A stretch of DNA of 64,000 nt from Ficedula albicollis (Eukaryota; Chordata; Aves; Passeriformes; Muscicapidae), in contig NC_021683.1 of assembly GCF_000247815.1 (NCBI RefSeq), positions 5,473,521 through 5,537,520 of the forward strand, given 5' to 3'. Below the pieces are notes generated by a model. The model worked only from the letters and a program-made list of their open reading frames with translations. It did no database searches and was not told where the DNA came from. A program made the position numbers and the translations under genes. The stretch's first letter is position 1, and each line of letters begins with the position of its first letter. Positions 38,056-51,406 of this stretch are shown here, one piece after another.

Positions 38056-41000
38056 GAAATGCCTGGGCAATTAGATGAGGTGGTTGCTTTGTTTGGATGT
38101 TTATCAGAAAATGGGGAGGGAGGCAAGGATAAAAAAAAAAAACCTAAAAAAACCTTCAACCACAAACAAAGGCAACATCAAGAACCTCTGTCAGGAATTA
38201 CAATAGGAATTCCCTGGTAGGATCTGGCTGAGGTGTGTTTTGGGCTTGTGTCTCCCTGTGCTGTCTCACAGTGGTGCATTTGCAGGGCCCCTTTCTCTGG
38301 TGGAGATCATTGACTCAGGAGCCCGTGCCCAGGGCAGGGCAGAGTTGAGTATGAGCTCATTTTGGTGTGAGCTTTGTTCTCAACAGGCCCAAGAGCATTT
38401 GCTTGGAAACGTCTCATTTTCTTTAAATATTTTGTGACACCAACTTAGAAAAACCCTTCTAAAATATGCTCAGTAACAATCTAATAGCAACTCATTTTAC
38501 TTATTAGCAAAGTGAAGTGGCAAAGTCTCTCTTTATTGTTTTATAAAGGTCTTTTCACTAGAAGACACTTTATTCTCTGTTATCCTTAAGCTCAGAATTC
38601 TGCTATATTGTGGTCCTCTAAACCAATGTTCTCTGTCAGGGAAGGAACTGTAAGTAATCTGAAATAACACAATTCAGAAAGAGAAAGAGGCATTACAGTT
38701 CTCTTAATGACTTCTCTTATTTCTTTGTCCTTCATGATAGTTTTTTATTTCTAATTGTAAAAGTAAGAGTAATATTCATGGCAGGGCCTTTTTTTGGGTA
38801 GATTTTTCTTTTGGTTTAAAAATATTTTGAGCTTTTAACAACCCTTAGAGTAAATAGAAATTAAAGTACTGTTATTTTGCTTTTGTAACTCATCATGTTT
38901 ATTTTTTGTATATAGACACTCTCCCACTAGTTCTTGCTATTTCTTTTTTGGTTGATATTTGGTTTTACACTTATGAGCTAGATAAAAGGTTATTCATTGG
39001 TTAAATGTTTATCTGGTGGCAAGATGAGCTTAAATCAAAGCTTCAGTGATACTTATCTGAGTCTAAGCAGTGGAAGCCTGTTGCAAGGTTTTGGTGAGCT
39101 CTGGAAAGAGATGGTCACCTAATCCTCAGGTTACAGGGGGTTACCTTTTGGCTCTTCTCTTGACTTTGCTGCGGTTCTTCAGATGGAGATTGCCTAGGTA
39201 ATACAGTTGGCTGAAATGAGATCTGGTTTTTATTAACCAGGAGACTGCCTGTGTGTTTTGAGTGTCTTTCAGTGCATGTGGTAATATGTAAGGTTATAAA
39301 TCACAGAAAGAAAACACCATAGCGTTTCAATAAAACATCCTGAACTAGAGTGTCTGGGACAGAGAACATGAGTGTTTTGCTGCTTTCATGGAGCATAATC
39401 AGTCACTCAGAATACAAAGTGCTTGTAATTTCTTGTTCTAATATCTGACATACTTGGGCAGGATTCCTGTTCAGGGCTACTACCCAAAGGCACAGGACCT
39501 GACACTTCAAGTAGCCTTATTTCTCTGGAAGGATGCAAGTTGAAATTTAAGTTTTGCCCTTTATCAGGAAATTTTTTGCCTTGCTGTTCAGTATCACAGA
39601 AAGTGATTGTAAATGTGTTTAAAAGCTTTCTTGACCATTGGCTACTAAATTTCAGGGTACTTTCCTCCCAAACTGCACTTCTTTTGGATCAATTTCCATG
39701 GTCCTGTATTCATGTTGACTTGCTCAGTCCACAGAAATATCTTGTGGAGCTCTTGGAGTTCTTGTAAATGAAATGCAGGGGTACCAAGACCTGGCTAGCC
39801 CTGAGAGGACATAATACACCTTTCCTAACCAGGACTTTCATTTGCTGAGGATGGGTTTCACTTGTCCATCCACACACTTCTACGAGGAAATATTGATTCC
39901 AAGGGTTCCAGAGACATGTGATGGCTTCAGGAAGGAAAGCTCATGTTTTTTTCATCCACCACCATTCCAGTTTATCTTTTTTAAACACTGCTGTGACTCT
40001 GGGGTTCAGGCACCAAGCATTACTTGTCTGTCTCAGCCAGTCACTTTTGACATCCAGTGTACTTGATCTGGGGCTGGTAGTTTACTTCAAACGTTGTTCA
40101 TATGAATGGCTCTGGCAGCTGGGAGACTGCAAAAAAAGTGCATGAACAGTGATTCTTGTTTTCTGTCTTCAAAACAGATCTATTGTCCTGTTTCTGCTGG
40201 CTGTTTTGAAGAGTCTTGACTTTGAAGCTGGAAAGAAATCATTATCTAAGTTGCATTCATTTAAACTTAAGGCCAGTAGTTTCATAACTGGTCACTCACA
40301 TTAGCCTTATGAACCTTCTCCATGGATGAGTGAGAAGAATATTGCTTTATTGTAAGATGATTTAAATAAGGGAAAAAAAAAAATCTCTGGGATGTGAATG
40401 TGCACAGTATATGACATGTATTTTTACATTATGCATCCCAGCTCCCATAATCTGATTATAGATCACAGCTGTTTCTTTTTTCTCTTGACCTCCTTTAGCC
40501 TGTGACATGCTCTGCTATCATTCTCTCATTTTCCTAATACTTTCACTATTGAAAATACTATAATTTTTGTTTTCTTGCTGTCAAGTATTCAGTAATTTCT
40601 TTGCCCTGTCTTGGAGCTTAGACTCTGAAATTGATCTGTCTTGATTTTTTTTTTTTTTTGTTAAGAGATGACAACTCATGTTTATTTGACTTTAAAATTT
40701 ACACGGCAGGTCTTTCTCTAACACTCAGATCTCACCTAAAGCTTTTTCCTAAGGGTCTCAAAGTTCCTTTCATAAAAGGAAAACCCAATTGTCTCTCATT
40801 AACCCAGGGAAAACTGTGACACTGAGGTGAGTGCTCTGGTTAGAGAGAGGAAGGACATCAGACAGAGCACAAAAGCAGAAGGGGAAAGTGTGATATTGTT
40901 CAAGCACCTATGAGGACCATTGCAGGGGGAGGTTTCTATGCTAAAATCACATTGAGATCTGGACTGTAAACTGGTCATTAGAGCTTGAAAACTGTTCCTT

Positions 41001-44000
41001 TCTGGGATTTAATTGGAGCAATGCAATCCCAGAGGTCATATTTTGGTTGACAATCAGGCCAGAGACCAGAGCAGAGTGGAAAGGGACGAGGTGAAAAGGA
41101 TATGGTCGTATTAATTCAGTGCAGCTTCAGACAAGCAGCACAAGGATTTATAGAACTGTTTTTGAAGGAGAAAAGTGGGTATGATAAATGGGGTAAGTCA
41201 ATGTCAATTTGTGAAATTACACCTTTGTGTCACAGTCTATCAGTAACTTCCTCTTGCTATATTTGGATGATTTTCCGGTAGCAGTTAGAGGGATTGAATG
41301 GTGACCAACCCACCTTTGCAAATGGCTAATTTAGGAAAGTAACAAAAGAATTGGGCTGCAGTGTGTGAATCATCCCAGATAAAGGTCAGAAATTACTGTC
41401 CTGTTTTAGCTAAGGATAGTGGAACTTTTTTAGAAACAATCACCTAATATCTTCCTTAGTGCATGATCCCTGATGGAATTGTGAAAAAGCAAGGAAGCAG
41501 AAGCAGCAATCAGGCCAATCCAAGGAGGGACTGGAGGCAACTGCAGTTCTGGTGACACTGATGTCCCAGCAGTGCCTGGAGCCTGTCATTTTGGGTGCCA
41601 TCTCTAGAGAGGTGCAGGCAAAGCTTTGCAGGCAGGAGCGCCGTAGGAACTTGAGAGTTTTGCAGGATCACACTGCAGGGCAGAACACCTGAGGATCCTG
41701 ATCCCAGCAGCTCTTCCCATGGTGCCTCCCCTCCCTGGTGGTGGCCCAGCCTGCCATGTGTGTCAGGCAAAGCCTCTGACACTGCAGATCTGCGGGACAT
41801 GGCTCTTGTCATCACTGAGGAGTGGGCTCAGTGTTCCTCAGTCAGTGTGTTAAATGTAGTCAGTTTAGGGGTAAAATCAACAGAGAGATACTCATCCAGG
41901 GTAAATAATGCTATTCCTGCTCAGGTTTGTTGGTTGCCTATTGTGCCTCTCATGTGGGAGGAAAACTCTGCATGGGACTCTGTTCTTGATGTATTTATTT
42001 TTGTGGTTTATGATAGTGTGTGGGAGATAAGGTATTTTTTAAAATAAGCAAGCAAAATATGTATCATAAAGAAAAATAATCTCCCCTGAAGAATTTTATA
42101 TTCTGTATCGAGCAGACAACCATTGGGATCCAAAGAAAGAAGCTCTGGAGAAATTTGAATAATGATTACTTTCTGAAGGAAAAGTAGGAGATTTTGATGA
42201 GAGAGGAGGGGGTTGCTTTTTGATTCAGAAATAGGGTATTGGTGGAACATCTTAGACCAACCCAATTGGTGCAGACACAAACGTGGATCTCATGGAGCAA
42301 TTGGTTTTGGTATCTCCCAGTGACAAATCTCTGAAGAAATAGTCTGAGTTTTTTTTGCTGTTGTACTAACAATTTTTGACTCACTATATGAAGTCCATTA
42401 AATTATGCATGAGATGTGCATTTTGCCCAGTTTGAACTGTCCACACTAATGGAAGCACTAATGTTAGATGAATGGTATCCTCAAACTAATGTGGTTCTTA
42501 ACTGGTGAGCAATAGGCTGTCAGGGTGAAAATGCAGCAAGCCTAAATACATGGCCAGGTTATGAAAAAGGGTGCTGCTGTGGACATGTATGTGCTGGAAA
42601 ACAAATAACTACAGGCCACTCTAAGACAAAGAAACAAATAGTCTGAGTAGCTATATCCTGCTCTGATGAATGGATGCAGAGCTGTCAGTGTGATGTAGGG
42701 AGAGGGAAGCTTTTTCTGCCTCAAACATTGGTGGGGTGTCAAGAAATGAAATCTCAGACTCCCCTACCCTGAGATCCAGCAGGAGACAGGGTCTGATAGA
42801 GCCCAGGAGACCTCAGTTCTCAAAGACACTTATTTCCATGCCACATAAACCAGGCCTTTTTTCAGGCTTTGAGGGACTCTGCTGGCTCAGCCCATATGGT
42901 GAATGGCAACCTTTGATTTGAGAGCAACAACACAGAAGCATTCCAGTGCTCAGGAGCATATTGGGCAGCAAGGCCATAGGAGGAAGCCCAATATGCTGTT
43001 AAACAGCTGTCTGGACCCCTTGTGCAGGGGAGTGATGGGATTAAGAGTGATTTTGTATTTTTCCCTGGACTTGTTGCAGGATTTCCTCAGTTGAGATGTG
43101 CTGTGTGCTTTGACAGGCTCCCCTGCTTCGCTCTCTGCAATTGTGAATGTTTTGGGGCTGTGATTATTTCAGCTTTGTTTTCTTGCACACATGACTTGTG
43201 AGGTCCCTGCATGAGGCCAGTTGTGTTTCTTCTCAGCAAACTGAAACAGCACATCCAGGGATTCTTTAATACTTGCAAAAGCTTGTGTGCCCTCTTTCCT
43301 TTCTGTTACTGCAAGGATTTCATGTGGAGGGAGGAATATCAGAAGAGCAAGTGATGGCTTAAACTGTAAAAGCTTTAGTTTATTCACCAATAACATTATA
43401 AACCTGGATTTAAACCAGTATTTTTGTTGTTTGGAGAATTTTGCTATACTTCAATATTTATGGGGTTTCATCTTGAACCACTCAAGGTAGGAGCATATTT
43501 TGCTGGTAGAGAAAAACTGAAATTCCCAATTGCAGTGGGAGTCCTGGAGCTAAAGCTTTAAGAATCATCCTGGGTGGCAAAATTCCCCCAGCAGTTATGG
43601 AAGTCATTGGGGAAGTAAATGTGTTTGCTGTATTCCATCTAACTTCCTGTTTTTTTTCAGTAACATCAGTATTGACTTTCTGTGCTTTCTTGTTAGAAAA
43701 GTCTTAATTTGATGGAGTATTTTAATAAATAGAATGTCTAAAAGGAACAGCTTCGTGCAGGATGCATTGTTCTCAGGTCCTGACATTAAGAGAAGCCTGT
43801 TCCTCTATCAGCCACTTTTATAAGCCCTCTCCTGTGGGGTATTTCCCTGCTGGACCAGTTTTTCCAAACAGATTCTTCTTTTGTTTATTTTTATGTTGGC
43901 TTTGTGTTTGTGAGCTGCTACTTGAGGGTTTGCAGCTTTTCCCCTCTTTTTTCCTTATTTCACCCTCCTGTATCTCTGCTTCAATCACAAGTTATTTTCA

Positions 44001-46120
44001 GGAATGTGATAACTTTGATTACTTGGTTTTTCAGAGATTTCTGGCTCCAAATATTCCTTAAACTTCTTATAGAGGAGAGACTACTACTCTGTGTTTTAGT
44101 GGCTTTCAGAGTTACCTTTGTGTCTGGGGAAGGCTGAGATGGGGCAGGTTAGAAATACAAGAAAGTTTTAAAAAAACACTTACCAAGAGGACAGTCGGGG
44201 TGATTTGTAGTTGAATTCCTGACACATCTCTTACATGGTTCAAGAGGGGCAGATTCTAATGTGTGTTTGAGCCTTCACATTCACTGCTTTTCAGGAGCTC
44301 TAAGGGAGCATTTCAAATGTGTGAATTCAGGACTGTAGCCCTTGCTGTCCTTCAGTGGAACTTTGTGTCCTGTATCATATTGGTTTTAAAAAAAAAGTTT
44401 ATAAAATAAATGTCTGTGATACTTTAATATTAAATCGAACCAGACTTTTATCAATGGAAAAAGGAATTTGTATCAGCTTTTACTGCCATTGTGTAGCTAA
44501 TCAAGACTTCTGAAGACAATTTGTAAAATAACCTTTTCAATTTATGGGTAAAAGTGGCAGAGCAAAATAAAATAGTTTCTGTTTTCCCAGTATGTTTGAC
44601 ATGTAAAAAGCAGGAGATTGCAAAGGTCATGGAAACAGTTAAACCACAGTTTAAGACAGTGGTTTTGCTCTCCTTATTCTGTTTCTCTAACCTTGTATTT
44701 GCAGTTATTTTTTTCAGCTGCTTTGCTTTAGAATCCCTGAGATAAATAGCAAGAGGTGTGGTAATATCCCTGCTGTTAAAGAAGTATCAGCAAATAACCT
44801 GTGTGAGCCCAAGCCTTTCCTTGTTGGGAATTCAAATTTCAGAGGGGATGTGAGGTTTCTACCTCACATGTGAGCTCTGTTGCTCACAGCAGCAGTGTGT
44901 GCACCTAGAAAGTGCCTGAAAACATGTTGTTTTGTTTTTTTCCCTTGGTAATCTCTCAGTTTAAGTAAAGAAAGGAAAGTGCTCTGATGAACAGCAACTG
45001 AAAAAGTAAAAAAGTAATAAATTAAGTACCAGGATGCTGTGCTTCTCTCAGCAGTGATGGAAGTCAGTTTTGGAGGTTGCACTGGGGTTTATAAATATCA
45101 GTGGACAGAGCTGGGTTTACACAGACTTTTTGATTTTTTGCTTTATTTACAGGCTGTCAAAGTGTAAAAGGGGAAAATAGAGGGTGGTCATTAACAGCAG
45201 CAAACCTAAATAAATTGCTGCCATGCTGTGGGTCAATACCACCTGATTGGTAGATTCCTGAAAAGGTGGAGAAGGGAAATAAAATCCTGTGTGATTTGAT
45301 TAAATTTTGATTCCATGCAGATCATGGACTTATAGACTTCACTACAGACATTTATAGGATAAAAATTGTTTTACAGCCTTAGAAGGGTGTGGGGGATGCT
45401 TTACCAACCCTTGAGAACAGGGTTATTGCTACAAGGAATTAAAATTTTATTCCAGACTTGTATGACTAAACAGGATGTGCAGCTGAACTTAACCATGTAT
45501 GAGGCACATGTGGGATGAAAATGGTGGAAGTAATGGATAGAGAAGTGGCAAGCAAGGAAAGTATTGAATTTCCTCAGCAAAAACATGCAGTGATGATGAA
45601 AAAATAAGTTGATCTGGTTTTCTGACTTCCTGCATCTCTCACAGGAGAACAGAGCGTTCAGAAGGAATTTGAGTAAGACTATTAAAGTCTTGAGGCAAGT
45701 TTGGGAATGGCTTTCCATGCAGAGCAGCCATTGCCAGCAATCTGGAAAGATGGCATTATTTGGCACGCAAAATACTGGAGCCAAATGACACGTAGGAGTC
45801 AGTAAAATTCTGCAAGTATTGCAATGAGCACCTGTGTGTCTCCTAAGCAGCATCAGTAACGTGCCTGGAGAACAAAAGCAGCAATTCCAGAGTCACTGTT
45901 GTGTGGCTCTAGTAATCAAGGAATGCCAAAAATTAGAAATTAAAAGAATTATTAGTTCATCTCCCCCTATAAAGGGATGTTTCCTTTATTATGTATGATG
46001 GTAATTAGCTGGCCTACAAGGGGAGGAGATATGGAACAACAGAGATTTAAAATAGTGATGGAGAGGCCAGAGCTGGGAGGATGAAACTGCAACTGAGGGC
46101 TTTCAAGACTGAGAGCTATG

Positions 46121-46190
46121 GTTTAGTACTTTCCACCTCCAAAACATTGCATAGATATTAACTAATTAATCTTCATAAATGAGCCATGAA
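46121..46190 (-). mobile_element. possible MIR-like fragment
   Basis: TTTAGTACTTTCCACCTCCA, then ATAGATATTAACTAATTAAT and CTTCATAAATGAGCC resemble the reversed tail of a MIR-type element (cactttacagacattaactaattaatcctca in better copies). It is short and diverged. Confidence 0.35.
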
Positions 46191-46840
46191 AATGATCGGT
46201 GGCTTTGTTGAAATCCAAACAGTGAAATCATGTTTCAGATTTAGCACTTAATGTTCCCAATCTTACGGCTTAGACAGGAGAGGGACAGTGTGAGATTTCC
46301 AAGAGCTGCTGGCTCCAGGTGAGTATCCAAAACCTCCATTATGGTGCCCAGGGGTGTCTGGCTGGAAGATCCTTCCAGAGACTTAAAGGCATCAAGGACT
46401 GCCTAGTCTGAAGTGGAACATAACCTGTACAATTTCACTAGTGATATTTCTTTTAGAGTTATTTTGCTTGTGGTTGAGCTAAAGCACATATTTTCAAAAG
46501 ATTTTGGCTTTAGTATTCTAGAACATAAGTGATTTGCCACATTTCTTTGAAACTTGTTGAAACAACTAGCTAGCTTTCCTCCCACTCTCTTCTTTGAAGG
46601 AAAGCGACAGTAAAGGAGAGATGTTTAAAAACTGAAATAATTGTTCCTTTCTATGTGGATACTGAGTTGGGTTTTTGTAACACCTCTACTTCTTATCTTA
46701 TAAGGCCAGAAATATAAATACTACACTCTTGAGTGTTTTCCAAATCTCTTTTATACAATCCCAGAAACATTCTGGGTTTCCCCAGCATTTAAAAAAATAT
46801 TTTTCAGTTGCAGTGCTATGGCTTTTGGAGCAAATAACAG

Positions 46841-46868
<28 letters not shown>
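46841..46868. repeat. (GT)14 microsatellite
   Basis: Fourteen uninterrupted GT units, probably length-polymorphic. It produces the THTHTH and CVCVCV runs in overlapping open frames. Confidence 0.97.
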
Positions 46869-46872
<4 letters not shown>

Positions 46873-49800
46873 AATTCTGGGATTTGCTCTCGAAGAAAAA
46901 TAATTAACACTGGCAGGAGTTTGATTGCATTAATTCACAAAAAGAAACACCCAAATGATAAATCCATAGTGGGAGAACTGCCCATATGTTACAGATTGGC
47001 TTAACATGGATGAGGCATTAAATAAACTAAGTCTGAAAAATAAAAACCTTATCAGCTTTATTAGCGTTGAACTCTGTGGCTTCCACTGGGGCTGACACAC
47101 TTAATTAAAGATGCTCTGGTCTAATTAGGTTGCACATCAAAACTACAAATACAAGTTGGATTTTTTAAAGACCTGTCTGAGCTCCAATTCCCAGCGTTGT
47201 GAATATTTATTTTATTCATTTAGTCTCCACCTAGACCAAATGTTGTTAGGCTAGCTAACACAAAAATACAGAGATTGGAGTATTTAGATTTCTTGCACTG
47301 AATGAGGCTGGCTCAGATCCTGAATGTCTGTATATCTGAGGAAGACAGGTGTAGGCAAGGGAGAAAGACTACTTTATTTTGAATTTTAAATCATTATCTG
47401 ATTCTATTTGACTGGCTTAATTCTATTGGTGACTAGCTCATGGAGAAATCCATGGCCTTCATTTGTTTTACTACCTGTGGGATTGATTCCCCTGTGGGTC
47501 CAGTCCAACCTCCATGGAGGTCAGTGGGAAGACTGCCATTGATTTAATAGAAGATGGTTCAGAATCGATGGGGATGCTGTGTGTCACAATGGGGGAGTGT
47601 TCCTTCCTTCTACCATCTCCTGTCTTTAAAAATGGAATTCTTCTGTCAAACAGGGCAGACCTGTCATACCCTGTCATGTATTCCCATGATGTCTCTGTAG
47701 AGAAGGTTAAGCATGGGAGTCTTTTTCCTGTATATAGTTCTTTTCTAAATGATACTGGAACTCTGTAACCTTCTCAGCCTTTTGCTGCCATTTCTGTAAT
47801 AGTTTTTGAAGGTTTTTTTCTTTTCCTTTAATTTGTAAATTTGTAATTTTCCATTATGCAAGTTGCAGCTTCTTCTGACATCAATGATTTAGTATGATCT
47901 TGTGTCAGGACAGCAGGTCTGAACTTCACCTCCCATCAACCAGCAATAATTTTCATTCCTAGTGATGGCATTTGTCAATCCTAAATCACTGTGAACAAAA
48001 TTCTGCTGTTTCTAATGCCTAACCAGATAATTATTGCTCAGCCAAACACATATTGGCTGGCGACAGGTATAACAGGAGAGCATTTCTAAACCTTTTTGTT
48101 AATGGAAAATGGAAGCCCATACATAACCTTTCAGAATCCATAATGGATTTCTGGTACTGTTTTGGTAGCTTGAAATCTTGAGTGGCACTTAGACTTCCCT
48201 AAGTGACATGGGAGAGATCAGCAGCATGAGGCCTGTGGCTCTCCTTGATTTTACTCAGTTTGTGAAGCTTGGATCAATGTGTTGGCAATTGGCACCTAGA
48301 AAGATGTGGGTGGCCACAGTGCTGTATGGCCTCATTTACAGCTGTGAACACAACGGTATTTCCCAAATATTATCCCTGTCACATCCTATTGTGGAGGTCT
48401 CATTCAGTGTTAATGTTAATTTTTCTTAGCCTGGGCTCTTTCTGGTCATTATCTGCCTTTTGCAGTTTGCTGCAGCAGGGTTAGTTGCTGGAACAGGATT
48501 TTGGAGTAATTTAAAACTGTTTTTTGAGGAAGGAGACAGACAATTCTGATTTATTGAGAGTGACTTAGTGCTAAATGGAGTGCAGCTCCAGGCTGCCTTG
48601 AGCTATTCTGGCTTTGTTTCCTGCTTTGCTCATTGTGTGTGTGTATCTGTGAGTGAACATCCCTACAAATTCCAATCCCACCCTAGAGCTGCAGAAAGCA
48701 GCAGAGTCTCCTTGCTCCAACACTGAGCCACCTACAGACAGCTGAGGTCTCTGAGTGGATGTGATGTCTCAGTGGCTGAATTACTCTTTTTATAATTTCT
48801 GCTGAACAAACCTGCAGTAATGAACTCTGTCCTCGCATTCTGTGCCCTGGAACTGAGAGCAGTTTCAGGATCCACGTTGCCCATGATGTGCCTGGCTCAG
48901 GACATGAACACAGCTGCAGTGTGAGCAGAGAGAGCTGCATTCCTGCCAGCAGCCAGCCTGAGGAGACCCTGCAGAGCATCAGCAGCCCACCAAGGGCTTA
49001 CCTGTGCGGGCAGGGGTCACCACTGCTGCTCTCCAGACCCTCTTGGCTTGGAGATCACGCTCATGATTTTGTTTTTCTCTCACTGGATAGTATAGAATAC
49101 CAAGCAGCTGTAATCAGTGCTGTGATTTGCTGTTTCTCTTGGTGTACTGCTGTCTGCAGGCTCTTGAGAGAGGAAAGGTTTGGTGCATAAATTGTGAGCC
49201 ATGACAGGGAGTGTGGCCTTGTGCTGTTTACTGTTGGTATCAGCCATCTCAGAATGGAGTGGCAGCTTTATCAGGGAATATCCAGCATTTTTTTCAGATG
49301 AAGTTAGACATTTAGGAATAGATGCACCTCTTTCTACTTTCTGAACATACATTTTCTTATGGCACCTTACAGAGCTCATTTTAAACCCTGCTTCAGGGCA
49401 AAAATATTTATGGCATACTTTAAATAAAACATATTATGTGTTTTGTACAAACATATGTATCATTGTCCCCCTCGCTGGAGCTGATATAATTTCTGACACC
49501 AAGTGCTTGTGCCTCATGCAAAATTCATGATGTGTCATTGAATAAGAATGAATGTTCCTTTAAAATACAAGCTTTCCAGCCATGATAACCACTTAGTTTT
49601 CAGTTTCAGGAACCACAGTCCTTCCTTGCTGTGACTGTTTGAGTGAAACACAGTGTCAGTGACTGGCAGCTTCAGAGTCTGGTGGCAGGTTGAGCATGGT
49701 TTTCTCCTGCAGATGTTTGTTTTTTTTTTTAACTTCCAAGTCAATGGTATTTGTGGATCTATATTCAATATAAATCCTCCCTTAGAGTAGCAATGGTCTG

Positions 49801-49990
49801 TCTCACTCGTGGATATATAAGCATCCCATTGTTAAAAGCTTTCAATACTGAAACTCTTCATTTTAAATTCTTATTTATAAAGAGAGAGGAAAAAATAGTT
49901 CTGCCAACAACATACGTGTGGCAGAAAATTACCATAAAATCCTCATGTCCTGCTGCAGAGTGTTACAGGCAAAAATTAAAGACTGAATTA
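46869..49990. other. non-coding DNA with one conserved-looking block and one old repeat
   Basis: The stretch 47030-47240 looks conserved (TTAGCGTTGAAC, ACTTAATTAAAGATG, TCTAATTAGGTTGC). 47498-47575 is an old amniote repeat. 48680-49010 is GC-richer with opposing frames near 100 codons and no known domain. No gene was recognised. Confidence 0.45.
47498..47575 (+). mobile_element. ancient amniote interspersed repeat fragment
   Basis: CAACCTCCATGGAGGTCAGT, then GGGAAGACTGCCATTGATTT follows the widespread amniote pattern in which cattgaagtcaatgggaagactcccattgacttcaatgg recurs. The family name is uncertain. The 84-codon plus frame at 47514-47768 derives partly from it. Confidence 0.5.
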
Positions 49991-50325
49991 AGACTGAGGG
50001 AGACTCATTGTAGTTACACCTTCCTTGTGAAGGGAAGAGGAGGGGCAGGCACTGATCTCTGCTCTGTAGGACCTGTGACAGGACTGAGGGAATGGTCTGA
50101 ACTTGTGTCAGAGGAGGTTTAGGTTGGATGTTAGAAAAAGACTCTTTCCCCCAGTGAGTGGTGGGGCACTGAACAGGAAATGGTCCCAGCCCCACGGCTG
50201 CCAGAGCTCAAGGGGTGTTTGGACAAGGCTCCCAGGAATGGGGTGGCATTGTTGGGGTGTCTGTGCAGGAATCAATGACCTTGTGGGTCCCTTCCAACTC
50301 AGCATATTCTATGACTGTGGGATTT
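49991..50325 (+). mobile_element. CR1 LINE, 5'-truncated 3' end
   Basis: This is the 3' terminus of a chicken-repeat-1 non-LTR retroposon in plus orientation. Ordered landmarks are GGAGGTTTAGGTTGGATGTT near 50114, GGGGTGTCTGTGCAGGAATC at about 50255, TTGTGGGTCCCTTCCAACTC at 50281-50300, and the terminal octamer repeat ATTCTATG followed by a degenerate copy. About 335 bp remain of an element that is several kb when full length, so the reverse transcriptase is absent and it cannot move alone. The form fits avian, perhaps passerine, CR1 subfamilies. Open frames at 49751-50122, 50103-50330 and the opposing ones are repeat-derived. Confidence 0.93.
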
Positions 50326-51406
50326 TGTAAATCTGCTTTGTGCTTAGCACTCTGCAAGTGCTAGAAGTGATCCTCAACCTCAAGGATTAACAAAATGAAC
50401 AGACAAGAGAGCACAAAGATAGCGGGGAAATAAATGCTGAGTTGAGAGGGAGAAAATGCCCCAACAACAAAACAAACTCCAGCATTTCAGAGGGTGCAGA
50501 GAGAGGAGCTGAGCAGTGCCAGGCACTGCTTCTGGAGAGCACCTGTGCTGACCTGGGCTCCTCTGCTCACTTCCCAAAGTGAAGCCTCAGCTGGAGGTGA
50601 TGCTGTGCCCTCCTGTCCCGTGTCTGTGGAGCCAGGAGCAGGGTTTAGGAGTTCATTCTGGCAGCTCCTCTGCAGCTTCATCTCTGCTGCAGAACAGGTG
50701 CTGGAGAGCTGCCCTTAGAGGTGACTTCAAGGCTACAGAACAACACGATTACATCTTGAGCAGCTCAGAGGGTGATTAAAGCTTAACTTTAAAAAGGAAA
50801 TGTGAGTTAAAAATTAAAGATTACAAAATCAAGACTAAGTTTAAAATAAAAGGATTGTTCTTACCCCTTCCTGGCCTAGCTGTGCCATTCACAGGGGTGC
50901 ATGTGGTGCAATTTGTGGTGCTTGAAGAGGCCTGGGACATGGATCTCTTGCAGGGAAAGTGGCTGAGGTGCTGCTGGCTCTGTGCATTCATGATGATTTC
51001 TAAAGCCACGCTTTGTGGCACTTTGAAGGCCCTGTACTGTGACAAGTACTGCCCCTACAAACCACTCTGGGGTGTTGGTGAACCCAGCAAAGCCTGTTGA
51101 GCCCTATTAGCTGTGCAAGGCTGCAGAGTGTTGACTCTCACATGAGCAGTAACATCATCTCCCTGTGCAGGAATTCACTGCTCTGACACACCTGGCTCCA
51201 TCTCACTGCCATTAAACCCATTAATGCAACAAATGGCATTTTCTAATAAATATGTGTCACTTTCATGATTTTAACTGGTCTTTTGATTTGTTTCCCATTT
51301 TATGTTGTTTAGACAGACTGATTTAGACACTTAAAAATCCACTTAACCATGATACATTGTGGCTGCCTGACAGACAATAACATTGATATATATGACTAGA
51401 TGAGTC
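50326..51406. other. non-coding DNA, GC-rich then AT-rich
   Basis: 50480-50720 is GC-richer with opposing frames up to 74 codons and no recognisable domain. From about 51200 the sequence becomes complex and AT-rich and runs into the duplicated X segment; it looks conserved. Confidence 0.45.

Larger units (their letters stand above)
37299..46840. other. about 9.5 kb of non-coding DNA without recent duplications
   Basis: Apart from the MIR-type pieces at 37910-38055 and 46121-46190 I recognise no element. T15 lies at 40645-40659. A GC-richer patch at 41520-41820 has a 101-codon minus frame without a recognisable domain. The 150-codon minus frame at 45401-45853 is Cys/His/Phe rich and resembles no known family. 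Confidence 0.5.

Noticed and set aside
41510..41815. GC-richer 101-codon minus frame, possible exon or retroviral piece
   Set aside because: No splice signals, no viral or LTR landmarks, no recognisable domain.
45401..45853. 150-codon minus frame rich in Cys, His and Phe
   Set aside because: No motif spacing of a zinc finger or other domain, no splice or promoter context.
46729..47004. 91-codon plus frame with a CVCVCV run
   Set aside because: Created by the (GT)14 microsatellite.
49751..50330. Open frames across the CR1 element
   Set aside because: They lie in the 3' end of a truncated CR1 and do not follow its reverse transcriptase frame.
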